DNA of 64,000 nt from JASGDN01 sp049841275 (GTDB lineage Bacteria; Chloroflexota; Chloroflexia; Thermomicrobiales; UBA6265), in assembly GCA_049841275.1 (NCBI GenBank), contig JASGDN010000047.1, positions 97,173-161,172 of the forward strand, in the 5' to 3' direction. Position 1 is the first letter of the stretch; each line of letters begins with the position of its first letter. The translations under genes were made by a program, and so were the position numbers. The notes under the pieces are model-generated. The model was not told the DNA's origin. It did not search any database and saw only the letters and a list, made by a program, of their open reading frames with translations. Below, piece after piece: positions 1 to 8,965 of this stretch.

Positions 1-1
1 C

Positions 2-700
2 TGGGTGTGGTGGCCGAAGGAGATGCAGTGGTCCAACCTCACCAACCTGTTCAAGGAGAAGGAAGTCAACATGGGGCTCGGCCTGCGCAACTCCGCGTTG
101 CTGGCAGGCTGTAATCTGGTGTTCCAGACGCTCTTCGCCTCGATGGCTGGCTACGCCCTTGCCCGCATCCCCTTCCGTGGGTCCAGCGTCGTCTTCTCGG
201 TGATTCTCCTGACCCTGATGGTCCCCGGAGCGGTGACCTTCGTGCCGTCCTACGTGGTGATCTCCGAGCTTGGCGGTGTGAACACCCTCTGGGGCGTGAT
301 CGTGCCGGGTCTGTTCAGCGCGTTCGCGACCTTCCTCTTCCGCCAGTTCTACCTGGACTTCCCGAAGGACCTGGAGGAAGCAGGCCGGCTCGATGGCCTC
401 AGCTACTACGGCGTCTACTTCCGGCTGCTGTTGCCGAACTCGATGGGCATCATGGCGGCGCTGGGCGTGCTGAGCTTCATCAACAGCTGGAACGCTTTCC
501 TGTGGCCGTCCATCATCGGCCAGTCATCCGAAACGCGGACGGTGCAGGTGGTGCTCTCGATGTTCCTCACCGCGCAGACGATCAACCTCCCGGCGCTCTT
601 CATGGGGGCGGTCGTGGCGGCCGCGCCGCTGGTGGTCGTCTTCATCTTCCTGCAGCGCTTCATCGTCCAGGGCGTCCGGATGTCGGGCATCAAGGGCTAG
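2..700 (+). CDS. Sugar ABC transporter permease (MalG/CUT1 type), 5' truncated by window edge
   Basis: Inner-membrane permease of a carbohydrate ABC importer, the second permease of the CUT1 type. The frame is open to the left edge, so the true start and first transmembrane helix lie outside; the visible 231 or so residues are shorter than the usual 270-300. Several hydrophobic helices are visible. The cytoplasmic loop that contacts the ATPase is clear: EEAGRLDG about residue 125, followed by the LLPNS stretch. The C-terminus ends in the family-typical GIKG. The gene downstream is an aldolase-type enzyme, so the imported substrate may be a sugar or sugar acid; that link is inference. Confidence 0.9.
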   Translation, partial: WVWWPKEMQWSNLTNLFKEKEVNMGLGLRNSALLAGCNLVFQTLFASMAGYALARIPFRGSSVVFSVILLTLMVPGAVTFVPSYVVISELGGVNTLWGVIVPGLFSAFATFLFRQFYLDFPKDLEEAGRLDGLSYYGVYFRLLLPNSMGIMAALGVLSFINSWNAFLWPSIIGQSSETRTVQVVLSMFLTAQTINLPALFMGAVVAAAPLVVVFIFLQRFIVQGVRMSGIKG

Positions 701-951
701 GTGGAGGAATGAGAAGAAACGAGGTGGGAGAAAAGAGCAACGGGGGTTTCGGGGAACTCGGTCGCTCGTAGAGCACCCATTGTGGGGCGCTGTGCCTGAT
801 TGCACGTTGGGATGTTCTGCGATACAAGGCTCTTTGCACAGGATCATCGACAGGAAGCCCGCAATGGCGACGCGAGATCAGCAACGCCTCTGCGTGGACT
901 CTCGATACTCACGTCTCTCGCCTCGTTTCTCGCAAAAGGAGCGCTCCCACC

Positions 952-1884
952 ATGATCCCTGCCGACCTCAAGGGCATCATCCCGCCGGTTTCCACACCGC
1001 TGACCGCCGAGGGTGAGGTCTCCGTTCCCGACCTCGAACGCCTGCTGGACTTCCACCTTGCTTCCGGCGTCCACGGCCTCTTCATGCTCGGGTCCACCAG
1101 CGAGTCGATCGGGCTGACCGACGCTCAGCAGGAGACGGTCGTCGCGACCGCCGTCCGCAAGGCGAAGGGGAAGGTGCCTGTCCTCGCCGGCGCGATCGAC
1201 TTCACCACCAACCGCGTGATCGACCGCGCGAGGCGGCACGAGGCGCTTGGCATTGATGGGCATGTGGTCCTCGCGCCGTTCTATATCAAGCCGTCGGCCG
1301 CTGAGATCGTCCGCCACTTCTCGCTGGTCGCCGATGCGGTCTCCGTCCCGGTGATGGCCTACGACATTCCCGGCGCGGTTCAGACCAAGATCGACCGCGG
1401 CACCCTGCGTACGCTGGCGAAGGCCGGGGCGATCGTCGGCGTGAAGGACAGCAGCGGGCAGGAGGCGAACTTCCGGGGCGTCCTGCTCGACAATGCCGAC
1501 CTGCCTGATTTTCGCGTCTTCACTGGTTCCGAGCTGATGGCCGATATCGCTCTGGTGCTCGGTGCCGCCGGGGTCGTTCCCGGCCTCGGGAATGTCGATC
1601 CGGCCGGCTACGTTCGCCTCTACGATGCCTTCGTCGCGGGCGATGCGGCGGCCGTCCGGGCGGAACAGGACCGGCTCTACCGGCTCTTCTCGATCGCCTC
1701 GGTGGCGCAACGCCCGGAAATCGGCTGGTCGGCGGCGGCATGGGGCAGCTTCAAGGCCGCGTTGAAGCTGCGGCACGTCATCACCAATGCCGATCCCACC
1801 GCGCCGATGTCTCCCCTCACCGGGGAGGAGACTGCTCGCATCGCGGCCATCCTGGAGGAGGTCGGCCTTGGAGCGTCCTCCTGA
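952..1884 (+). CDS. DapA/NanA-family lyase (dihydrodipicolinate synthase-like)
   Basis: A 310-residue class I aldolase of the DHDPS/N-acetylneuraminate lyase superfamily, which joins or splits pyruvate-type keto acids through a Schiff base. Visible residues: GSTSES at 47-52 (substrate carboxylate loop), Tyr137 in YDIPG and the Schiff-base Lys165 in VKDSSG. Length matches the family. The start is ATG with AAGGAG 11 bases upstream. The neighbour is a sugar ABC permease rather than lysine-pathway genes, which favours a sugar-acid aldolase (KDG or sialate type) over lysine biosynthesis; the exact substrate cannot be read from the sequence. Confidence 0.85.
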   Translation: MIPADLKGIIPPVSTPLTAEGEVSVPDLERLLDFHLASGVHGLFMLGSTSESIGLTDAQQETVVATAVRKAKGKVPVLAGAIDFTTNRVIDRARRHEALGIDGHVVLAPFYIKPSAAEIVRHFSLVADAVSVPVMAYDIPGAVQTKIDRGTLRTLAKAGAIVGVKDSSGQEANFRGVLLDNADLPDFRVFTGSELMADIALVLGAAGVVPGLGNVDPAGYVRLYDAFVAGDAAAVRAEQDRLYRLFSIASVAQRPEIGWSAAAWGSFKAALKLRHVITNADPTAPMSPLTGEETARIAAILEEVGLGASS

Positions 1885-2040
1885 AGGCTTCTATTCGACC
1901 GTTGACTACCCGAATCGCGCGGATGCGAATCGCTCGCATAGGGCGCGGTTTGTGCGACCATCCAGGGAACGATCCGCACTGGATACCCTGTGGACACGCC
2001 ACGCAGGATATCTCCTGTATCGTATGGAGGATCTGGTTTC

Positions 2041-2505
2041 ATGCAATTGAGTGGTGACTACACGCTGTCCGCCTCACCGGAGGCCGTCTACCGGGCGATG
2101 CTTGATCCGGAGGTCCTGAAGGCCTGCCTACCTGGCTGCGAGAGCCTGACCGAGGTCGGCCCGGATGAATACGACGCGGTGATGACGATCGGCATCGGCA
2201 TGATCAAGGGCCGCTACGGCGGGCACGTCAAGATCAGCGACAAGCAGGAGCCGAGCAGCTTCACCATGCTGGTGGAAGGCAAGGGGCCGCAGGGCCAGAT
2301 CGGAGGCGAGGGCAAGATCACGCTCGCCCCGACCGACGACGGTGGCACGCACCTGACCTGGGTTGGCGGTGCCAATGTCCGCGGCGTGCTTGCCCGCATC
2401 GGCGGGCGCGTCATCCAGCCGGCGGCGAAGACCATCGTCAACAAGTTCTTCGGCGAGCTGAACGACCGCTTCGCCGCCGAGGCCGCCGGCACTGCGGCCG
2501 TTTGA
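2041..2505 (+). CDS. coxG: CoxG-like SRPBCC protein (CO dehydrogenase subunit G family)
   Basis: A 154-residue SRPBCC/START-fold protein of the CoxG family, which in carboxydotrophs helps anchor or mature CO dehydrogenase at the membrane. The N-terminus carries the family signature: a beta strand, then SPEAVYRAMLDPEVLKACLP and GCESL (about residues 12-36). The ATG was chosen over an upstream start because GGAGG sits 10 bases before it. It is followed by coxS and coxM in the same direction, so it likely belongs to one molybdo-hydroxylase operon. Homologues also accompany xanthine and aldehyde dehydrogenases, so CO as substrate is not proven. Confidence 0.8.
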   Translation: MQLSGDYTLSASPEAVYRAMLDPEVLKACLPGCESLTEVGPDEYDAVMTIGIGMIKGRYGGHVKISDKQEPSSFTMLVEGKGPQGQIGGEGKITLAPTDDGGTHLTWVGGANVRGVLARIGGRVIQPAAKTIVNKFFGELNDRFAAEAAGTAAV

Positions 2506-2665
2506 CGTGTGCTACCGGTGGCGCGCACGTGATGCGTGGCCGTGTCATAACGCCGGTCGCGTGTCGCGCGGTGCATCGTTCGCGGGGGCTGGCCCTATGC
2601 CGGTCCGCCGCGAGGGTGGCCGTACTCCCACACTGTCTCCCGATCCGACGGAAGGACCCATCCCG

Positions 2666-3187
2666 ATGACCGATACAACAATTCCCAAGGTGGATGTATC
2701 CACGACCGTCAATGGCCAGCGCCGAACGGCTTCGGTCGAGCCACGTACCTTGCTCGTCCACATGCTTCGCGAGCAGTTGAACCTCACCGGCACGCATACC
2801 GGTTGTGAGACCGGGCAGTGCGGCGCCTGCACCGTGCTGCTGGACGGCGAGGCGGTGAAGAGCTGCATGGTGCTGGCCGTGCAGGCGGAAGGTCATGAGG
2901 TCACGACGATCGAGGGCGTGGCCCCGCGCGGAACGCTCCATCCAATCCAGCAGGCGTTCTGGGAAGAGCATGGCCTGCAATGTGGCTACTGCACGCCGGG
3001 GATGATCCTGTCGTCGCTGTCGCTGCTGAAGGACAATCCGGAGCCGACCGAGGCCGAGATCCGGCATGCGCTGGAAGGTAACATCTGCCGCTGCACCGGA
3101 TACCAGAGCATCGTGAAATCCGTGCTCTCTGCATCCGAGCGTATCAAGCGCGGCGATACGCCCCAGCCGCTTCCCACCGGCGACTGA
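2666..3187 (+). CDS. coxS: Molybdenum hydroxylase small [2Fe-2S] subunit (CoxS type)
   Basis: A 173-residue iron-sulfur subunit that passes electrons from a molybdenum centre to FAD. The plant-type ferredoxin cluster has Cys47, Cys52, Cys55 and Cys67 (CETGQCGAC then SC). The helical C-terminal cluster has Cys106 and Cys109 (CGYC) and Cys141 and Cys143 (CRC). Length is normal for CoxS/CutS. The start chosen is ATG after GACGGAAGGACC; the open frame runs further upstream but that part lacks family features. It lies 68 bases before the FAD subunit. No large molybdopterin subunit is present in the window. Confidence 0.92.
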   Translation: MTDTTIPKVDVSTTVNGQRRTASVEPRTLLVHMLREQLNLTGTHTGCETGQCGACTVLLDGEAVKSCMVLAVQAEGHEVTTIEGVAPRGTLHPIQQAFWEEHGLQCGYCTPGMILSSLSLLKDNPEPTEAEIRHALEGNICRCTGYQSIVKSVLSASERIKRGDTPQPLPTGD

Positions 3188-3254
3188 GCCGGGCGTTCGG
3201 AATTCGCACATCCTCGTTCCTCGTCCGTCTCGCACGCATCCGGAGGTTCCAGCC

Positions 3255-4121
3255 GTGCATCCCTATCCCTTCGCCTACCACCGCGCCACGTCGGTCGAGG
3301 ATGCGGTGAGCGCCCTCGCCGAGCACGAGGACGACGGCAAGTTGCTGGCCGGAGGTCAGAGCCTTCTGCCAGTCATGAAGCTGCGCCTCGCCTCGCCGGG
3401 CACGATCATCGACATCACGGGCCTGACCGAGTTGCGTGGCGTCTCCCTCGTTGGTGAGGCGGCTGAGATCGGTGCCCTTACGACGCACCACGACATCGAG
3501 ACCGATGCCACGCTCGCCGAGCATCTCCCGTTGCTCCCGGCGATCGCCCATGTCGTCGGCGATCAGCAAGTCCGGCATCGTGGCACCTTCGGGGGCACAC
3601 TCGCCCACGCCGATGCGGCCGGCGACTATCCGGCCGGCGTCCTTGCGCTCGGTGCGGAGGTCGTCGTGCAGGGGCCGGACGGCGAGCGGGCGATCCCGAT
3701 CGACGAGTTCTTCCTCGGGTTCCTCACGACTGCGCTGGCGCCGAACGAGCTCATCACGCGCGTCCGCATTCCGGTCCCACCTGCCGGAACCGGCTGGAGC
3801 TATCAGAAGCTTGCGAACCCGGCCTCGGGCTACGCCATTGTCGGGGTGGCGGTGCTGGTGGCGACGGGCAGCGATGGTGCGGTCGAGTCGCTGCGCATCG
3901 GGATCACCGGGGCGTCGGACATCGCCTATCGTCCGGCCGCAACCGAGGATGCGTTGGTTGGAACGACGCCGAACGCCGATACGATCAGGGCCGCTGCGGC
4001 GCTCGCGACCGATGGTGTGGACATCCTTGGCGACCAGCACGCGCCGGCTGAGTATCGCGCCCGTGTGACGCAGAACCTCGTGCGCCGTGCCATCGAGGAC
4101 GCTCTCTCGAAGGTGGGCTGA
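3255..4121 (+). CDS. coxM: Molybdenum hydroxylase FAD-binding medium subunit (CoxM type)
   Basis: A 288-residue FAD subunit that accepts electrons from CoxS and reduces the quinone pool or another acceptor. The FAD pyrophosphate-binding stretch LLAGGQSLLP is at about residues 32-41, the TTHHDIE loop at about 76-82, and RHRGTFGGTLAHADAAGDYP at about 111-130. The family C-terminal domain (CO_deh_flav_C) follows. The start is GTG with CGGAGG 9 bases upstream. The operon ends here; a hairpin at 4273-4300 and a convergent gene follow, so the large catalytic subunit must be elsewhere or absent. Confidence 0.92.
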   Translation: MHPYPFAYHRATSVEDAVSALAEHEDDGKLLAGGQSLLPVMKLRLASPGTIIDITGLTELRGVSLVGEAAEIGALTTHHDIETDATLAEHLPLLPAIAHVVGDQQVRHRGTFGGTLAHADAAGDYPAGVLALGAEVVVQGPDGERAIPIDEFFLGFLTTALAPNELITRVRIPVPPAGTGWSYQKLANPASGYAIVGVAVLVATGSDGAVESLRIGITGASDIAYRPAATEDALVGTTPNADTIRAAAALATDGVDILGDQHAPAEYRARVTQNLVRRAIEDALSKVG

Positions 4122-4272
4122 TGGGCCTGGCGCTCATGCGCGTACGCAGGCTTCTTGTGTACACGACATCGTGAGTGGACCATATCACTTGACGTGGTTT
4201 CGCTTTCGAGGAGACGGGGCACGTTGGCCCTTCCTGTGAACGCGACGCGATGCGGAAACAACCGATTGTTCG

Positions 4273-4300
4273 GAAGGCGAACCCGACGTGGTTCGCCTTC
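4273..4300. terminator. Hairpin between convergent genes
   Basis: An 11-bp perfect stem (GAAGGCGAACC with GGTTCGCCTTC) and the 6-base loop CGACGT, about 150 bases after coxM and 65 bases past the end of the convergent unknown gene. There is no U-tract on either strand, so intrinsic termination is only suggested. Confidence 0.4.
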
Positions 4301-4365
4301 GTGTTCGCATGGGCCACATCAACGAGATGGACTATGGCTGTCGGCCCTGTGGAAGGCCGTTTTTC

Positions 4366-4824
4366 TCACTCGTCCACCCGCTCCTGATGCGCGTGGACGA
4401 GCATCGCCGTCGCAAACTCCTTGCGCCGGAAGAAGAGGCGAATCTCCCGCCACAGGTCCGGATCGTTGCGGCCGATCTCCAGCAGCCGGTCCGAGAAGAC
4501 GATATCTCCCCGCGCTCGCTGCTCGGTCATGAACTCGGTGGAAAGCAGTTCCGCCATGTAGACCGGGCCGATGTCGGAGAACTTCTCACGGTAATACTCG
4601 CGGAGTTTCGCGATTCCCTCCACGTCCAGCGTCGAGCCATCGTCTGCCGTGAACGCCGTTCGCCAGTCGACCGCCGCCAGCAGCTCGTCCAGCAGCGTGA
4701 CTTGCTCGCCCTTGCGGACGCGTTCCAGCAGGGCATCGACCTTCGCGCGGTCGTAGGGCAGTTCGTGCGGAGTTTCGGGCAGCGCGATGGATGATGGCGA
4801 TGAGGGAGGTGTGCGGTCGTTCAT
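4366..4824 (-). CDS. Uncharacterised acidic 152-residue protein
   Basis: I do not recognise this protein. It is 152 residues, soluble, acidic and predicted mostly helical. The N-terminus (about 1-20) is Pro/Ser-rich and likely disordered. The middle has a charged helix RAKVDALLERVRKGEQ and then WRTAFTADDG. The C-terminal half is rich in Glu/Arg (REYYREKF, DLWREIRLFFRRKEF). No signal peptide or membrane segment is visible. ATG was chosen because the longer frame upstream is low-complexity and unlike coding sequence; no strong ribosome-binding site is seen. It is convergent to coxM and divergent from the PBP gene, with no operon partner. Confidence 0.6.
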   Translation of the reverse strand: MNDRTPPSSPSSIALPETPHELPYDRAKVDALLERVRKGEQVTLLDELLAAVDWRTAFTADDGSTLDVEGIAKLREYYREKFSDIGPVYMAELLSTEFMTEQRARGDIVFSDRLLEIGRNDPDLWREIRLFFRRKEFATAMLVHAHQERVDE

Positions 4825-5179
4825 GAGGATTTCTGCGCCTTTTCGGGTCGATCCTTCAGCCGGGCGGTCGATGATGGGGAGGTTGTAGCATGCCCGCCGG
4901 TCCGGCCTCCACCCGCCGTCCGGGTGGGGCTCCGGTGCGCGCCGAAACCGTGGCACGCCCTCGCGCGTATGAGCGAGTGACCGCGTTCCGGGACCTGCAC
5001 CCCGGCAGTTCGGTGCGCTACCCGGCCAACCCGCTACAATTCCCCATCCGGCATCGCCCGTGCAGGGCGAGGACCCCAACGATCCCTCTTGCCGGAATGT
5101 CGCCTCGATCGGCCGACGGCTCGCGTTTTCCTCAACATCGGCCACTGACTACGAGCCGCGTCCCGGGAGCATCCCTTTC
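4825..5179. other. Divergent intergenic region before the PBP gene
   Basis: Promoter-bearing gap for genes on both sides. A good -10 hexamer TACAAT lies at 5035-5040 on the plus strand, about 140 bases before the PBP start; no convincing -35 partner was found. No RNA gene seen. Confidence 0.3.
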
Positions 5180-7888
5180 ATGAGTCATGGTCGCATCAGC
5201 CGCGCCAGCCAGCGCCATCCCGATGCCCGTCGTCGGCAGGCCCGCTACGGAAAGACCCGCTACGGGCAGAAGTCCGCGTCGCTGCCTCCGCATCTGCTGC
5301 GAGGCGCCAGTGGCCGCGGGGAGAAGAAACGCTTCTGGGACATTCCGAAGATCCTGATGCTCACCACGGCAGTGGCCGGTGTGCTGGCGATCGTCTTTGT
5401 CGCCATCACGGTCATCACCGGCGTTATCGGCGCCTTCGCCACCGTCAATGCCTACAAGGATGTCAACAAGGATCTCCCGAACGCCGCCGAGGTGTCCGCG
5501 CAGACGTTCCAGACCACACGCATCTACGACCGCAACGGGACGCTGCTCCAGGAAGTCGACAATCCCGATTACGGTTGGCGCACCTATGTCTCCTACGACA
5601 ACATCTCCCAGTACCTGATCGATGCCACTGTCGCCGCCGAGGACTCCACGTTCTGGACGAATCAGGGCGTGGAGCCCGTCGCCATCATCCGCGGCGGCCT
5701 CATCAATCTCTCCGGTGCCGGCAGCTCCGGCGGCTCCACCATCACCCAGCAGCTGGTCCGTGCCATCTATCCGGACCAGATCAGCGCGCTCGACATCAGC
5801 TACACGCGCAAGATCCGCGAGGCGATGGCGGCCTATGCCTTGGCGAAGGAGTATTCGAAGCGGGACATCATGACGATGTACCTGAACCAGATCTACTATG
5901 GCGCGCGCTCCTACGGGATCGAGGCCGCCTCGCAGACCTACTTCAACAAGCACGCCAAGGACCTCACGCTCGCCGAGGCGTCGTTGCTGGCCGGTCTGCC
6001 GCAGGCTCCGTCCTACTACGAGCCGTCCGATCCGGACAAGTTCGAGATCGCCAAGAAGCGCCAGCAATACGTGCTCGACCAGATGGTGAAGTATCGCTAC
6101 ATCACCCGCGAGGAGGCTGATGCCGCCTTCGCCGAGCCGCTGCATCCCAGCAACGTCCGCACCGGCGCCATCCAGAACGCCCCGCATTTCACCGAGTACG
6201 TCAAGCAGTACGTCATCGACCACTATGGGGAGGATGCGCTCTACAGCGGGCTCCAGATCACCACCAGCATCGACCTGCCGTTGCAGGCCGAGGCCGAGCA
6301 GATCGTTGCCAATGGCGTCGCCAACATGGCGCAATACGACAAGAACAACGGCGCGATGGTCGTGATGGTCCCGTGGAGCGGCGAGATCCTGGCGATGGTC
6401 GGGTCCGCGGACTTCAACAACGCCATCATCGGCGGGCAGGTGAACTACGCCACCAGTCTCATCCAGCCGGGTTCCTCCATGAAACCCATCGTCTACGCCG
6501 CTGCCTTCGAGAAGGGATGGAATCCAGGCACGGTCCTCCTCGACGTGCCGACGACGTGGAAGGTCGATGGGCAGCCCGACTACAAGCCGAACAACTATTC
6601 CGGCCTCTCGTATGGCGCTGTGACCGTGCGCACCTCACTGGCGAACTCGCTGAACATCCCGGCGGTGCTTGCCACCGACTACGTCGGTGTGCAGGGTGTG
6701 ATGGATACGGCCCGCAAGATGGGCATCGTGGACAGCCTGCAGGAGGATGCGGGCTACTATGGCCTCTCCATCGGTCTCGGTGCCGGGGAGGTCCAGTTGC
6801 TCGAGCACACCAACGCCTACGCCACCCTGGCCAACAACGGCACCTATGTCCCCGCCAGTCCGATTCTCGAGATCAAGGATTCGCAGGGGAACGTTCTCTA
6901 CGACCACAATGCGAACCAGGTGCGGAAGGAGGCGAAACAGGCCGTTCCGGCCGGCAACGCCTATCAGGTCACGTCGATCCTCACGGACAACGATGCCCGC
7001 GCGATGGTCTTCACCAAGGACAACCTCTTCGGCAACACCCAGTCGCAGCTTGGCCGTCCCACGGCCGCGAAGTCCGGCACCACCGAGGACTGGAAAGACC
7101 TCTGGACGATGGGCTACACGACTGATGTTGCGGTCGGTGTCTGGGTCGGCAAGAGCGGCGATAGCGGTCAGGGGCAGATCTACGAGATCGACGGTATCCA
7201 GGCCGCCGGTCCCATCTGGCAACAGATGATGCTGGAGATTCACAACAACCCGGACTTCTCCAAACTCCTGGTCGGGCCGGACGGGAATCCCGTCGCCAAG
7301 GATTTCCCCGTGCCGAATACCGTGAGCAAGCAGGACATCTGCGCGACAACGGGGCAGAAGGCCGGTAGCGGCAAGACATCCCAGGAGTGGGTCGTCAAGG
7401 GTCAGGAGCCGACACGTGCGTGTGGTGAGCTCGACGCCTGGCAAACGAAGCAGCTCGACAACGCGCTCAAGCAGATGCAGAGTGGCTCCGCGAAATGGGC
7501 GTCCGGTGCGCTCAGCAGTCTCAGCGAGTATGCCCGGGCGGTTGGCAAGACCAATGTCCCTGTCGTTGCCAATGACGATGAGGGTAACGGCGATACGTCG
7601 TCGAGCGGGGCGGATGGAACGGGCGAGACTGGGGGCGGGGAAACGACCGGCACCGGCGAGACGAGTGGCGGCGACGTGACGACGAACGACGATAGCACGA
7701 CGAACGGCGACAGCACGACGAACGGCGATAGCACGACGAACGGCGACAGCACGACGACGGAGCCGACATCGCCGCCGATCGAGCCGAATCCCACTCAGCC
7801 AGCCAGCACCGACCCGGTGGTGACGGAAGAACCGATCCCGACCACCCAACCGCTTGGGCTCGGTCCGCCCGGTACAGACACGGCGTAA
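5180..7888 (+). CDS. Class A penicillin-binding protein (transglycosylase/transpeptidase)
   Basis: A 902-residue bifunctional peptidoglycan synthase. A basic cytoplasmic N-terminus precedes one membrane helix at about 57-85. The GT51 glycosyltransferase domain has the catalytic EDSTF at 154-158 and GGSTITQQ at 184-191. The transpeptidase domain has SSMK with Ser432 and Lys435, SLN at 490-492 and KSGTT at 631-635. After about residue 770 the tail is low-complexity, including repeated NGDSTT units and a Pro-rich end, probably a flexible wall-spanning region. The start is the ATG at the MSHGR residues; the frame continues 40 codons upstream but only with non-coding-looking sequence. Confidence 0.95.
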   Translation: MSHGRISRASQRHPDARRRQARYGKTRYGQKSASLPPHLLRGASGRGEKKRFWDIPKILMLTTAVAGVLAIVFVAITVITGVIGAFATVNAYKDVNKDLPNAAEVSAQTFQTTRIYDRNGTLLQEVDNPDYGWRTYVSYDNISQYLIDATVAAEDSTFWTNQGVEPVAIIRGGLINLSGAGSSGGSTITQQLVRAIYPDQISALDISYTRKIREAMAAYALAKEYSKRDIMTMYLNQIYYGARSYGIEAASQTYFNKHAKDLTLAEASLLAGLPQAPSYYEPSDPDKFEIAKKRQQYVLDQMVKYRYITREEADAAFAEPLHPSNVRTGAIQNAPHFTEYVKQYVIDHYGEDALYSGLQITTSIDLPLQAEAEQIVANGVANMAQYDKNNGAMVVMVPWSGEILAMVGSADFNNAIIGGQVNYATSLIQPGSSMKPIVYAAAFEKGWNPGTVLLDVPTTWKVDGQPDYKPNNYSGLSYGAVTVRTSLANSLNIPAVLATDYVGVQGVMDTARKMGIVDSLQEDAGYYGLSIGLGAGEVQLLEHTNAYATLANNGTYVPASPILEIKDSQGNVLYDHNANQVRKEAKQAVPAGNAYQVTSILTDNDARAMVFTKDNLFGNTQSQLGRPTAAKSGTTEDWKDLWTMGYTTDVAVGVWVGKSGDSGQGQIYEIDGIQAAGPIWQQMMLEIHNNPDFSKLLVGPDGNPVAKDFPVPNTVSKQDICATTGQKAGSGKTSQEWVVKGQEPTRACGELDAWQTKQLDNALKQMQSGSAKWASGALSSLSEYARAVGKTNVPVVANDDEGNGDTSSSGADGTGETGGGETTGTGETSGGDVTTNDDSTTNGDSTTNGDSTTNGDSTTTEPTSPPIEPNPTQPASTDPVVTEEPIPTTQPLGLGPPGTDTA

Positions 7889-7933
7889 GGACAGAGAGAC
7901 GGCCTCCCAATGCGGGAGGCCGTCTCTCTGTCC
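7889..7933. terminator. Strong bidirectional hairpin
   Basis: A perfect 20-bp stem with a 5-base loop (AATGC), starting one base after the PBP stop codon and ending 12 bases before the end of the convergent Lrp gene. It has no U-tract, but its position between convergent genes suits a shared terminator. Confidence 0.75.
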
Positions 7934-7944
7934 GCGAGGCTTGC

Positions 7945-8547
7945 CTACAGGTCCTCGTCGCCTTCGCCGTCCGCCGTGTGATCGGCATCGCCATCGTCAT
8001 CCCGGATGGGCGTCGCTCCGGGACGGGTTGGCGTGGCGTCCATCCGCATGGCCGAGCGGCGCCGGCGGCGGGTGAGACGCGTGCGCTGGCTGACTGCCCC
8101 TTCTGGCGGCACGATCGGGGCGTCCTGGATCGGGGCGGAGAGCACGATGCTTGTTGAGCAACGCGCGCCAAGCTCCGCGAGCTCGTCAACCAGCCGCTCC
8201 AGCTCATCCGTGGATGTGACATTGACCCTGATGAGGAACGAACGGTCGCCCGTCGTGCGCAGGCACTCCACCACGGAGGGGTCCGTCCGGAGGCGATCGA
8301 GGAAGCGATCGCTGTTACGACGGTCGATGTCGGCGGCGATCAGGGCGGACAGCGGGCGCCCGATGGCGGCAGGGTCCACGATGGCGCGATACCCTGCCAG
8401 CACACCGCGTTCCTCCAGGCGGCGCACACGCTCGATCATGGCGGGGCTGGACAGCCCGACCCGTTCGGCGAGCGCCTTCATGGTGAGACGGCCGTTTGCC
8501 TGCAGCTCGGACAGAATGCGCTCATCCAGCGTATCGATGGTCGACAC
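7945..8547 (-). CDS. Lrp/AsnC-family transcriptional regulator with long charged tail
   Basis: A 200-residue DNA-binding regulator. The N-terminal winged helix is typical of AsnC: DTLDERILSELQANGR, then the recognition region VGLSSPAMIERVRRLEERGV (about residues 20-52). An RAM-type alpha/beta ligand-binding domain follows up to about 145. The last 50 residues are unusual: an Arg-rich stretch, then an acidic Asp/Glu-rich end. The start is GTG at 8547 with AGAAGGAG 5 bases upstream; an ATG nine codons earlier lacks such a site. Effector and targets are unknown; family members sense amino acids. Confidence 0.88.
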   Translation of the reverse strand: MSTIDTLDERILSELQANGRLTMKALAERVGLSSPAMIERVRRLEERGVLAGYRAIVDPAAIGRPLSALIAADIDRRNSDRFLDRLRTDPSVVECLRTTGDRSFLIRVNVTSTDELERLVDELAELGARCSTSIVLSAPIQDAPIVPPEGAVSQRTRLTRRRRRSAMRMDATPTRPGATPIRDDDGDADHTADGEGDEDL

Positions 8548-8965
8548 AGGGGCTCCTTCTCTGCGTATGCACATCGATCACGATTCGTGTCACGCCCTCG
8601 GCCCACGATGCAAGACGACGATCTCGTGTATACCGACGATCCATTACGAATGAAAAGTGTAGCCGATGCGAAGAACATGAGCAAGATAGGCCCGTTCGCC
8701 TTGTTTCCTGAAAGTCAAGTTATGTCCGTTCAGGTGCTCGACTCTGGAGGATGCAAACGAATCGCTCGGATCACCTTCCAACTCGCCTATAGCGGCGTCC
8801 GTACCGGCTGCTACGAGGGGGTGGTCTTCCGTTGTTGGGGCGATCACCGGTCGGGGCGATCACCGACTGTGGTTGGTCCTGCCTACTGGCTACCACGACC
8901 ATTTTCGCTCTGACTTGGCACAGGCCATCACACCCGGACCGACCTCGCGTCGATCCAGTCTCGGC
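8548..8965. other. Intergenic region with short dispersed repeats
   Basis: No gene is convincing here. The region holds two copies of GGGGCGATCACCG (8837-8849 and 8853-8865) that recur near 30861, and a CCGGACCGACCTCG-like stretch near 8936 resembling repeats at 19076 and 30930. Confidence 0.5.
8837..8865 (+). repeat. Direct repeat GGGGCGATCACCG, two copies
   Basis: Two 13-base copies 16 bases apart. The second extends to GGGGCGATCACCGAC, found inverted at 30859-30873. Part of a short intergenic repeat family in this genome. Confidence 0.6.

Noticed and set aside
8587..8913. Plus-strand open frame of 108 codons in the gap after the Lrp gene
   Set aside because: It covers dispersed repeats, has no ribosome-binding site and its product resembles no protein.
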